Source: Rhizobium sp. Q54 (GTDB lineage: Bacteria; Bacteroidota; Bacteroidia; Flavobacteriales; Flavobacteriaceae). Taken from it: a stretch of DNA of 13,434 nucleotides. This document shows, piece by piece, positions 7,801 to 13,434 of the stretch. The translations under genes were made by a program, and so were the position numbers. Under the pieces are notes generated by a model. It ran no database searches, had not been told where the DNA came from, and worked only from the letters and a program-made list of their open reading frames with translations. The DNA lies in the NCBI GenBank assembly GCA_943324395.2, contig CALPLL020000028.1, positions 1-13,434 of the forward strand, written 5' to 3'. How positions within the stretch are numbered: position 1 is the stretch's first letter; each line of letters begins with the position of its first letter.

Positions 7801-10800
7801 TACTATCATCAGTATAATATCCAATTTCGATATTGGTATTATTGACACCATCAATTATAATCGGAGCACCTGTTGAAGTAGCTACTCCATTAGTAACTGT
7901 TATTGTTTTTTTACCGAATAAATGACCTGCTTTTTTAACTACAAAGAAAACGGTTCCATTATGATAGGTATTATTAGTATTAAATAAAGAAACATTTGGA
8001 TTGATGGTTGCTCCTTGTAAATTGGTTCCATCAAATGTTTTATAGCTAGAAGCACAAATATAAGATTTATAGATACTGTAATCAGGAATCGGATATTTCG
8101 TTTCAATAGTTGATAAAGAACCTCCTCCAGTTACCGCTTGATTTGAAACGGTGCATTGCATTTTAGGTTTCCATTCTATTGCTTTGTAATCTAAATTTGA
8201 TGACGATTTTACTTTAAATAAGAAAATGGTAGTCGTAGAATTAGAAAAAGGTATTACATAATTACTTAAACTAGTAGGTGCAGTAACTATTGAATTTTGA
8301 TTGGCATTACACACAGCACTCCAAATAGTTACTTCAGAATTTGAATTTGAGTTGGCAGTGTCAATAGTTTTTTTGATAATTTCATAGGTAACACTATCTG
8401 AAGGATTATTTACAGATATTGGCGACCAAGTAATAGCAACTCTTCCTTGTTTCCCTGGAAAAATTATTGGGTTTTGTTGGGATAAAATAAATCCATCACT
8501 ATATTCATTACTATAAAGATATTGACCATTAGCATCTACAATATTCAACAATTGATTATCTAAATAATTAATTTTAGGATTCCAAGAAACAGATGGATTC
8601 CCTGTTGCTATAGAATGTACTCTAAAGTAAATTCTATCCCCTTTTTTTACTATTAGTGCACTTGTATTGGTAGCGTTTCTATTGACAATACTATTTACAT
8701 TAGTTAATGTGCTGTTTAATTTTTTTCCATACAACATACCCATGCCACCTGGGGCATAATTACATTCAAAGGAATCCAAAGATTGACCACTATTATCTTT
8801 CATTTCAATAGTAATAATTACTTCTTTCGAAGGATCATTATTTACAATTGTATTTTCTATTTCTATAGCGCCATTTGCAGGTGCTTCCCACATTTTAACA
8901 ACATCATAATTTGGCGCTTTATCCTCCACTATTGAACTAATTATAGGAGTAGTCACTTTAATAGGTTCAGCAGAAATCAGCATGTTTTCTGTTCGTAAGC
9001 TTTCCGTTTCAAAATAGGGATTACCAGTTGAACTATCAATTCTATTAAAATAGGCAACCCCATCTTTAATAATATCAATTAGTCCATCGCCATTGGCATC
9101 TGAAAAATAGATAGTGCTTCGAGAATAATTATGTGAATTATCATAACCAAAAATAGCACTAGCTCCGAAGTCTATATTTAATTGGAAATTCCAACTTCCA
9201 GATTCTCCCCTTGATTTGTAAAAATCAGAAATGTCATCGTTAATACTATTGATTGGCTGATATGGTTCAAATGTATGGGTTAATAAAGGTAAATTTTGAG
9301 CATCATAACTTCTGACGAGGTTATGTTTCTTCCAATATAATCGTCCCCCCGTTTTATATACTACATCGTCTAAACCATCTCCATTGATATCAATTAAAGT
9401 GGTCAACGATTCACCTAGGTCCCAACCATGAGTATATTGCATTCCAAATGTTAAATTTTTATTGAAAGGATTCCAAGTGAAGTCAAAACCAAACCCAAAA
9501 AAACCAGCTGCATTAAAATTCTTTGAAACGGAAGAACCTAAAATAGCTCCCGTATTATTAAAACCGGGCAATAGAGGAGCAAACGAACCGGAATTGGTAA
9601 CCGTATTGCAAATAATTTCTTTATTGGTATTTTCAAAGTTTGCTGCATTTATAACATAACTTTGTTTTAGTCTTTTGTAATAATCGGTAAAATCAGGACC
9701 CACAGAAAAAGTTTCATTATTATTGGATGTTCTTGCGGAGGTAGCTATTTCAGTAGAATTTATTGTACTCGGATAGGGTATCTTGCATAAATCAAAATTA
9801 TAAGTGTCGTTTTCCACCTTAATAGTGTTTAAAGAAGAGGAGCTCGGGAATTGAATACTAATTGTAAAATCTTGATACGTAATTATAGCATCACTGTCGA
9901 TTTGATTTCTAAAAGCCTGAATGAACCCCGACAGATTATTGACTAAATCAAAATTACCTAAAAAGATACCGTTAACAGTTATAGGAACAACTCTTCCGGT
10001 ACCTGAAATTGGCCGCCTGACTAAATTAGAGGGAATAGTTGAAATGGTAAATACCCCATTTGTACCATTTGTAGATTCTACATGACAACTAATTTCAGTA
10101 CTCTGTATGACAGAAGTAGAATTAAAAGAAATTGAAAAATAGGTTTGACTTTGACTCAAATTTGTGTTAGCATTATAAGAATAATAAGATTGTTCATTAC
10201 CAACTAAAACATTACTGAAATTAGCATTTGAAAATACCGTATTGTTTAACCATTGAGTTAAATTTGAAGAAAATCCCGGATTATTAATTAGATAAACATA
10301 GGATTGCGATGATGGATAATTATAACTAGATATACAATTATTATATACCCCAATAGTTGGTTGAAAATGAGTGATATAAAAAGTGTTTTGAACTGGAGGT
10401 TCATAGGTGTTGCCCCTAAAATAAATATCTTTTAATCTGTAGGGTTTAAAAGTACAGGGTTCATAATATTCATCCAATTTGTCCCAACACATTGTATAAT
10501 TATAAGTAATATTATTTAATGGAACTGGAATACTGGATAACTCATAACATTTTTTTATTGGAACAATCGGACACCCTGAATTACTCACAGGTCCAAAAAT
10601 TAACGGACAAGCATCGTCAGCGTCACAAACGGTATCGCCATCAACATCAGGACAAGGTTGGTTTTCATAACAAACAGTAGTGGTTTGACCATCAGTAAAA
10701 TAACCGCCATTGAGTGTTACATCATCATAGTATTTGAATTTATGGGAATAAAATTCTGTGTTATAGCCATCAAACTCTGTAGCTTTATCCAATAGAGTTT

Positions 10801-13207
10801 TTTCAAATTTACCAGTAATATAGCTAAAACCATATCTACGAATAACTGAGTCACCATTTTTAATGATAACTTTTTTTAATACATAAGGTTCAATTTGCTT
10901 CAGGCCTAAATTTGCATTTATTGAAACGTCATTTCTAACATTTGAATCTTCTTCAAATATTATAGAATAAGTCCCTTTAGAACTCTTAAATCCTGTGTAA
11001 AAAATAGTTTTTAAATGAAAAATATTTCCTCCGTTAAGATTTCCATTCACATCAGAAAATTGTCCTGGGGATTCATTTCTATATTCATATATGACATTGT
11101 TACCATATACGTCTTCACTCATATACAAGCCCCAGTGCACAATTTCAGCACCATTTGTCATTGTAGTACTATCTGGATTATTGGCTAATGGATTTTGTGT
11201 TTTTCTTATAATTGAATTTTCCTTAATACCTGATGCATCACCACCATACCAATTTTTGGAGCCATCAGTATTGGTTACTTTCCAATAATAAGTACTCGGA
11301 GAGGTTCCCAATCGTTCTATTTTAGCAAAACTACCTTGTTTTCTTGGTGTAAATGTTTTAACGTTTCCTATAGTTTGATATGCCCTTGTCATTGGAGAAG
11401 TATCAAATCCAGTAGATCCATTTGAAAGATTAACATCAGAATGTCTATTAGGCATCCAATCTGAATCGTTACTTAACTTTGGATACATCAATTGCTCCCC
11501 GCCAAGCGAATAAATTTCAGATTCATTAATAGGGTCAAAAGTTGGAACTCCCCATCTGGTATCAATACTAACTGATGGGATGTTAATATTCCAACCTTCA
11601 CCTAACCAACCATTACCCCCACCACTTGAATATTGTAAAGCAACTTGTGGCTGCATCCCTTTTCTTCCTGCTGGAATTTTAATAGGATAACTCACATTTG
11701 CATCGCCTTTTTGAGAAACCTCAGGCGGGCTGATAATCGTCATTTCTGAAGATGGGTCAGCTGCTTTGATGTCGTTCATCATTGTGGAAGTAAATCCTGC
11801 CGTTTCTGGACTTTCAGGTGCTTGAATTATACCGTTAATGTAATCGGTAAAATGAGTGGTAAGTACCGAAACTGTCTTTTCCTTTTCATTTATTGTATCT
11901 CGTTTTACGGCAACCCAACTTTTTGAATCGGTATTAAAATAAAAAGTCTTGATGTCTTTTATTCCGTATCCTTTTGGAAGTAATTTTTCATCGTAGGCAA
12001 TTTTTAGAAGTACAGGAGTTTTAAATTTTGTTCCATCGGGCAAAAACCTATAGCCCACACCTCCCCTAGTTACATTTATCATCCCAGAACTTAAAGGAGC
12101 AATATCGATATTTCTTAATTTGGAAATACTAATTTCTTTGGTTTCTGATAACGAATTTTGTTTTAATTCTACCGAGGCGCCATCTCCTTCTAAAACTGCA
12201 ACTTCTGAAATTTCAAATCGTTTGGCTACTCTATTTGAAATTGGCTCAATTGGAAAAAGAGTAGCCGCTTCAATTAAAGTATCTATAGGGACAATCTCTT
12301 GACCTAGAAGTCCGCTTGAATCAATTGCCTTTACTACTAAGAATTTTCTGCTTTTCAACTCGGGTGTTATGGTAATAAAACCCTCAAATTCATCGCTATT
12401 CAAAAGCAATGGTTGGTCTTCAATAAAGACTTTTGTGGTTGTATTATTGGCTCTCCTAAGAAAGCCTTTTACGTACATTTTATTGTTTTTTACATAAGTA
12501 GTATTTGAGTTATTGAGAACAAGTAATGGCAGAACTGCGTTTTCTTTTACATCCTGAACTTCAATTTTAAGATTTCTAACTTCATATTGGTATTCTGCTC
12601 CTTTAGGAATTGAAAACATAATTTTATTTATTCCTGTTTTCAAGTTCAAAGGATTTAATTCCTCTTTTTGTAACGACCAACTTTGTTGTTGTTTTACGAT
12701 ATATCCGCCAGTTGCAAAATGATCGTTTATACTTCTTGACACGGCACTATTATCCTGAACACCATACAATTCATAACTCAAAAAATACCTCTTTTTGGAT
12801 TCTGGTTTGTTATCTAGGGTAAATTTGAAAAAATTGTCTTTTGGGTCATCTAAGGGGTTTTGTTTTGAAACTCCAATTACACCATGTTGTATGTCAAAAG
12901 GAATTACAATATTATTTGAATTTATTAAAGGTTTGCTATTATTGTACCCATTGGTTGATTGACCAACGATATTGTTTTTATTATAGGGATTATTGATTAA
13001 ATTAGATTGAGTTTCATTTAATGACGTGTTGTAATTCGGCAAACTTGAACCTAAGTAACGCAACGGTGGTACTCTGTTAATATAAGCTGAAATTAATGAT
13101 TGCGAGGGTGCAATGAAGCTGCTGTGCAACATTATGATTAACATCATTTTATGTGCTATGACAACTGCTTTATTTTGAATCTTAGAGGGATTGATTGTCT
13201 TTATCAT
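1877..13207 (-). CDS. Giant secreted SpvB / FG-GAP / RHS polymorphic toxin (TcB-TcC-like cocoon with variable C-terminal toxin)
   Basis: The product is 3776 aa. The N-terminus has a basic stretch then a hydrophobic core (MMLIIML, ~21-27), consistent with Sec export. Approximate domains: 50-470 beta-rich region including a GGVGYRFLPDGTKF beta-sandwich (~380-455); 480-825 SpvB domain (PAGRKGMQP, GWLGEGW); 845-880 Ca-binding thrombospondin-type-3-like insert; FG-GAP/VCBS motifs (DINGDGLDD type) near 1268, 1363, 2048, 2136, 2220 and 2315; 2353-2440 a TcdB-middle-like region; ~2535-3330 YD/RHS repeats; 3463-3570 RHS core (YFYHPDHLG, LPFGE, GLYYYGARYYDP) ending in P-x4-DPDG; 3571-3776 variable toxin tip. 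In known Tc and RHS proteins these parts build a hollow shell that encloses the C-terminal toxin and releases it by cleavage at DPxG. The SpvB-to-RHS fusion in one chain corresponds to TcB plus TcC. No T9SS sorting domain is present at its own end. The ATG at 13207 follows the upstream stop by 14 bases; no ribosome-binding motif is visible, as expected for this phylum. Confidence 0.93.
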   Translation of the reverse strand: MIKTINPSKIQNKAVVIAHKMMLIIMLHSSFIAPSQSLISAYINRVPPLRYLGSSLPNYNTSLNETQSNLINNPYNKNNIVGQSTNGYNNSKPLINSNNIVIPFDIQHGVIGVSKQNPLDDPKDNFFKFTLDNKPESKKRYFLSYELYGVQDNSAVSRSINDHFATGGYIVKQQQSWSLQKEELNPLNLKTGINKIMFSIPKGAEYQYEVRNLKIEVQDVKENAVLPLLVLNNSNTTYVKNNKMYVKGFLRRANNTTTKVFIEDQPLLLNSDEFEGFITITPELKSRKFLVVKAIDSSGLLGQEIVPIDTLIEAATLFPIEPISNRVAKRFEISEVAVLEGDGASVELKQNSLSETKEISISKLRNIDIAPLSSGMINVTRGGVGYRFLPDGTKFKTPVLLKIAYDEKLLPKGYGIKDIKTFYFNTDSKSWVAVKRDTINEKEKTVSVLTTHFTDYINGIIQAPESPETAGFTSTMMNDIKAADPSSEMTIISPPEVSQKGDANVSYPIKIPAGRKGMQPQVALQYSSGGGNGWLGEGWNINIPSVSIDTRWGVPTFDPINESEIYSLGGEQLMYPKLSNDSDWMPNRHSDVNLSNGSTGFDTSPMTRAYQTIGNVKTFTPRKQGSFAKIERLGTSPSTYYWKVTNTDGSKNWYGGDASGIKENSIIRKTQNPLANNPDSTTMTNGAEIVHWGLYMSEDVYGNNVIYEYRNESPGQFSDVNGNLNGGNIFHLKTIFYTGFKSSKGTYSIIFEEDSNVRNDVSINANLGLKQIEPYVLKKVIIKNGDSVIRRYGFSYITGKFEKTLLDKATEFDGYNTEFYSHKFKYYDDVTLNGGYFTDGQTTTVCYENQPCPDVDGDTVCDADDACPLIFGPVSNSGCPIVPIKKCYELSSIPVPLNNITYNYTMCWDKLDEYYEPCTFKPYRLKDIYFRGNTYEPPVQNTFYITHFQPTIGVYNNCISSYNYPSSQSYVYLINNPGFSSNLTQWLNNTVFSNANFSNVLVGNEQSYYSYNANTNLSQSQTYFSISFNSTSVIQSTEISCHVESTNGTNGVFTISTIPSNLVRRPISGTGRVVPITVNGIFLGNFDLVNNLSGFIQAFRNQIDSDAIITYQDFTISIQFPSSSSLNTIKVENDTYNFDLCKIPYPSTINSTEIATSARTSNNNETFSVGPDFTDYYKRLKQSYVINAANFENTNKEIICNTVTNSGSFAPLLPGFNNTGAILGSSVSKNFNAAGFFGFGFDFTWNPFNKNLTFGMQYTHGWDLGESLTTLIDINGDGLDDVVYKTGGRLYWKKHNLVRSYDAQNLPLLTHTFEPYQPINSINDDISDFYKSRGESGSWNFQLNIDFGASAIFGYDNSHNYSRSTIYFSDANGDGLIDIIKDGVAYFNRIDSSTGNPYFETESLRTENMLISAEPIKVTTPIISSIVEDKAPNYDVVKMWEAPANGAIEIENTIVNNDPSKEVIITIEMKDNSGQSLDSFECNYAPGGMGMLYGKKLNSTLTNVNSIVNRNATNTSALIVKKGDRIYFRVHSIATGNPSVSWNPKINYLDNQLLNIVDANGQYLYSNEYSDGFILSQQNPIIFPGKQGRVAITWSPISVNNPSDSVTYEIIKKTIDTANSNSNSEVTIWSAVCNANQNSIVTAPTSLSNYVIPFSNSTTTIFLFKVKSSSNLDYKAIEWKPKMQCTVSNQAVTGGGSLSTIETKYPIPDYSIYKSYICASSYKTFDGTNLQGATINPNVSLFNTNNTYHNGTVFFVVKKAGHLFGKKTITVTNGVATSTGAPIIIDGVNNTNIEIGYYTDDSKRNIGDANDVSLLKRVLNSSYAATIISTQGVNTTLSGSQINLLQKPNSIYGSMYRQWGQFMYNPKATSKANHIAEFNIDLLKEELLVIGTNQANAIYENLYTTPVSNPPVLNPAITNLQNLDVSSAAFQQQIGSIQTQFNATVQNPFMVANSHRDFDIPNNTFDDKWIAMHQENYASEKKSRAAKLSQSYTIESQGAPTTTQAILVTGAYGIDKISEGSSETYCAGGNIGGVGASGNYSPNGINNSLTDYIDLNGDRYPDIVTSDEIQLTRKTGGLFPKLGRDNQGTISEDNSKNWGLSASGSFNSAGKLQKPGTGHSSLGLSGSYSNNSSNSSRIFTDINSDGLPDILTKTSSENASPVTVSLNLGNNNFSGPLSWGEFNLSNGKSENIGGGIGFNYSNASVEAGLNLGRTDASIKNTLIDINGDGMIDQIDSYNGNLNIRVNEGNKFSNTPINIPIFDYNNNSSTATAGLNGTYTYGFIVPLYLVFFVIPIKISDIGVTASGSTAATRTKKSISDFDGDGFPDLIEEVNNTNIRVYSSNIKRTNKLESVTNPLGGSFTIDYKVQPVNYNNPHPKWVMSSVEISDGFDKVNDGNDNYKKEYKYENGKYDRRERDFYGYETVSTLDYRDGNTTTPYRTSISKYHNESYFLNGLLKESYVMKGNNENQKYSKTKNFYEVRQLSNNNQEMNGIVLSNLFDVGGKEGRKSAAVVMTKTISELYELAPSPQITTQVEMQYDSKGRVINYSNLGNTALSNDNYSAVIAYHNLANNIINVPREIKVMVNGTTVRKRTTDVDPNTGSLLTVAAFNGNEISQTTLNYDQFGNVIHVEHPANAAGERMYYDYTYDSLYHKYVTNIKDAFGYSSSADYNSNFDKIHETIALTGNKMLYEYDTFGRNTTITAPKEVIAGKPYTIKFDYYPYFSLLPANSGVSTGNFVPVAVTSHYDQQHPGNDIQTYTFIDGLARPIQIKKDITLNSSQNHQEPNYYEALSVSGKTYFDEFGRAIKQFHPYFEAKTDATKFLLNEYASPYSATTLFDELDRPVKTIDPENNISTVEYTIDGANTGEVALKTKSTTDQNGSQNIVTETYKNVSGKVIATMNLGANALWTNFNYDAIGQLMNYKDAQDMVTQYEYDLLGRKIAVHHPDNGTTTFKYDTASNLIKLQTANLAADGTFVNYNYQFNRLLEIVYPVTPSGLNLSNVTYQYGSSGNDTGQLIYQSDATGNQEFSYGNMGEVVTNVRTVEAPNLPTRVFTTNYSYDSWNRLQYMIYPDQEKVNYNYDLGGNLTRMTGQVYNEPYNYVDRIDYDYYEQRTYLKYGNKTETFYNYTPALRRLENLNVKTSDTQDLYNNNYLYDKVGNVTSLINQAGATSNTMGGYYGHGFVYDNLNRLASASGYFNGNQAQQQNNNDFQSDYIINMQYNATHGIVNKTQLHYKNMEATPVAANTYSNTYNYLENTHKVVHIEDSTTGATEDFSYDLNGNLVSKTNTDGSSRSLFWDESNRLRVVKDPAGMQHYIYDASGERILKANSNTEAVYGNGSLLDPATTTINSYTTYPSANLVIDANGIYSKHYYAGTQRIVSRIGEQSSSIFGDDRTKMSENKDDNKLQELQKTNLQQILAKGKLGKATFKPYQPYTYDEAQKALAEEDKENLKETLAPPSGAGGMYFYHPDHLGTSTFLTDYNGNAYQFFLNLPFGETMAEQLGSNYYNTPYKFNGKELDDETGLYYYGARYYDPRVSIWLSVDPLAEKYPNTSPYTYCNNNPINLIDPDGKNPILPFVYYATAKLLENYGWNRNAKTVGYSMLHPVNAYRVGEYKKGSENISTISSNFEINIVKNTSGLIRGEEGTDGNAIRHAFWQAAITKDLGIDVAKRIGNAHEDDSNVDMKQRKFNSMEEADQTIDLLNNIIGRDIGENHPNASNQELAKNVIEEFHNNGLWKAKESKDGGYIIQKTKLTQKQYNEAINEVNKLKNDGLQNK
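1880..2497 (-). other. C-terminal toxin tip, DUF6973-like domain of the RHS protein
   Basis: Residues 3571-3776, directly after DPDG, form a predicted mostly helical domain. Key signatures are GSENISTISSNF, then NAIRHAFWQA (Arg3652, His3653), GNAHEDD (His3676, Glu3677) and LLNNIIGRDIG (Asn3703-Asn3704, Gly3707-Arg3708). This RHA-W / HE / NNxxGR layout matches my memory of DUF6973, a domain of unknown activity found at the ends of Bacteroidota RHS proteins. Conserved His/Glu residues suggest an enzyme, perhaps metal-dependent, but the substrate is unknown. The domain is AT-rich compared with the RHS core before it. The next gene is the presumed immunity lipoprotein. Confidence 0.6.
2498..2818 (-). 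other. RHS repeat-associated core with cleavage motif
   Basis: Residues ~3464-3570 hold YHPDHLG, TDYNGNAYQ, LPFGE, the KELDDETGLYYYGARYYDP signature, WLSVDPLAEKYP, and finally PINLIDPDG (P-x4-D-P-x-G, Asp3567). In characterised RHS and TcC proteins this core plugs the shell, and an aspartyl autoprotease cuts next to the DPxG motif to free the C-terminal toxin. Lys follows the Gly here where Leu is common, so cleavage is likely but not certain. Confidence 0.85.
2819..2842. repeat. GC-rich palindromic repeat embedded in the RHS coding sequence
   Basis: The plus strand reads a run of six C, AG, five C, GAA, five G, AGC. On the mRNA (minus) strand CCCCCTTCGGGGG can form a C:G stem closed by a UUCG tetraloop, immediately before the codons for MYFYHPDHLG. 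It encodes the linker APPSGAGG between a charged segment and the RHS core. It resembles GC palindromes widespread between Bacteroidota genes, here used as coding sequence; that resemblance is from memory. Confidence 0.55.
3220..5600 (-). other. YD/RHS repeat array
   Basis: Residues ~2535-3330 contain many degenerate YD repeats of the form YDxxGRxxxxxxPDG. Examples are YDQFGNVIHVEHP, YDTFGRNTTI, YDLLGRKIAVHHPDNGTTTF, YDLGGNLTRM, YDKVGNVTSL and YDLNGNLVSKTNTDGS. In Tc and RHS structures such repeats form a spiralling beta-sheet wall of the toxin-containing shell. Nucleotide GC is visibly higher here than in the toxin tip. Confidence 0.85.
10565..10670 (-). other. Thrombospondin type-3-like calcium-binding insert in the RHS protein
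   Basis: Residues ~846-880 read CYENQPCPDVDGDTVCDADD, then ACPLIFGPVSNSGCP: a cysteine-rich DxDGDxxCDxxDxCP motif like thrombospondin type 3 repeats found in OmpA-like and surface proteins of Bacteroidota. It sits between the SpvB domain and the first FG-GAP motif and is followed by ~330 residues without a recognised domain (to ~1210) that include several more cysteines. The Asp-rich loop should bind calcium. Confidence 0.7.
10725..11765 (-). other. SpvB N-terminal domain region
   Basis: Residues ~481-827 include SYPIKIPAGRKGMQPQVAL, YSSGGGNGWLGEGWNI, a YSLGGEQL segment, and a HKFKYYD end, the usual hallmarks of the Salmonella plasmid virulence protein B N-terminal domain also found in TcB/TcaC subunits. 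The ADP-ribosyltransferase half of Salmonella SpvB is absent, as usual for Tc-type proteins; the toxic activity would lie at the far C-terminus instead. Confidence 0.85.
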
Positions 13208-13221
13208 GGGGGAAGCTTTTT

Positions 13222-13434
13222 TTATTGTATTATTATTTTGGTAGCCTGGCTAATGCCGTTTTTAATTACAGTTATCAGATAAGTGCCTGAAGTCAATAGA
13301 GAATCTTTGTATTCAAAAGACTGAATGAGTCCTAAATTTTTACTTCTAATAATTTTTCCATTCAAATCAGATATGGTTACAGCTACGTCCGACATTTCAC
13401 TCAATTGAAACTGAATTGAAAAAGGGGCTCCTGA
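13222..13434 (-). CDS. T9SS C-terminal sorting-domain protein (partial, 5' end outside window)
   Basis: The frame is open from the right edge to TAA at 13224-13222, so only the last 70 residues are visible. They read SGAPFSIQFQLSE, DVAVTISDLNGKII and SGTYLITV and end KIIIQ. This is the type-A-like Por/T9SS sorting domain: a beta-rich ~70-residue tail that directs a Sec-exported protein across the outer membrane, where it is usually removed and the cargo is anchored or released. Only TTG or internal ATG codons could start translation inside the window, and the fold continues upstream, so this is a 3' fragment of a larger gene. It ends 14 bases before the RHS start on the same strand, so the two are almost certainly co-transcribed. 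The nature of the cargo cannot be seen. Confidence 0.88.
   Translation of the reverse strand, partial: SGAPFSIQFQLSEMSDVAVTISDLNGKIIRSKNLGLIQSFEYKDSLLTSGTYLITVIKNGISQATKIIIQ

Noticed and set aside
3509..12302. Several plus-strand frames of about 60-65 codons opposite the giant RHS gene
   Set aside because: They are mirror frames of a continuous 3776-codon gene with recognisable domains throughout; none shows a domain or start context.
13222..13404. A free-standing 60-aa gene starting with TTG at 13404
   Set aside because: The frame stays open to the window edge and the residues before it (GAPFSIQFQ) complete the sorting-domain fold, so this is the end of a longer gene.
1..13434. CRISPR arrays, tRNA or rRNA genes, and insertion-sequence transposases
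   Set aside because: No regularly spaced repeats, cloverleaf-like segments, rRNA-like sequence or DDE/serine/tyrosine recombinase frames were seen.

Overview
The window reads as a low-GC Bacteroidota chromosome segment, most likely a flavobacterium. The right edge carries a type IX secretion (T9SS) C-terminal sorting domain, a system known only from this phylum. Gene starts are preceded by A-rich sequence instead of a Shine-Dalgarno motif, and lipoprotein, SpvB and RHS sequences of this style are common in the group. The species cannot be named from sequence alone.

Every gene I can support lies on the minus strand. Reading in transcription order from the right edge, the first is the 3' end of a gene whose product ends in a T9SS type-A-like sorting domain (13222-13434, start outside the window). 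After 14 bases comes a single 11.3-kb gene (1877-13207, 3776 aa). It encodes a secreted SpvB / FG-GAP / Tc-B-like / YD-repeat / RHS-core protein, architecturally a fused TcB-TcC 'cocoon' toxin. After the conserved PxxxxDPxG cleavage motif it carries a ~206-aa variable C-terminal domain resembling DUF6973 (RHAFW, HE and NNxxGR signatures). Its last 23 bases overlap a small lipoprotein gene (1423-1899), the probable cognate immunity protein. A strong bidirectional hairpin terminator (1311-1340) and a second terminator-like structure (1223-1273) close this block.

After about 500 bases without a gene, a second minus-strand unit follows. It comprises a 217-aa HTH plus HUH-type Rep-like protein (269-922), a tightly coupled 46-aa ORF (124-264), and a clear intrinsic terminator (101-125). 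The left-most 85 bases contain two further 8-bp-stem inverted repeats.

Working model (inference): the upstream T9SS-sorted protein and the SpvB-RHS protein are co-produced. The RHS cocoon, which has an N-terminal export signal but no sorting domain of its own, is brought to or through the outer membrane with help from its neighbour. The lipoprotein protects the producer's envelope from the encapsulated C-terminal toxin. The Rep-like cassette is probably a separate mobile or plasmid-derived remnant next to the toxin island.
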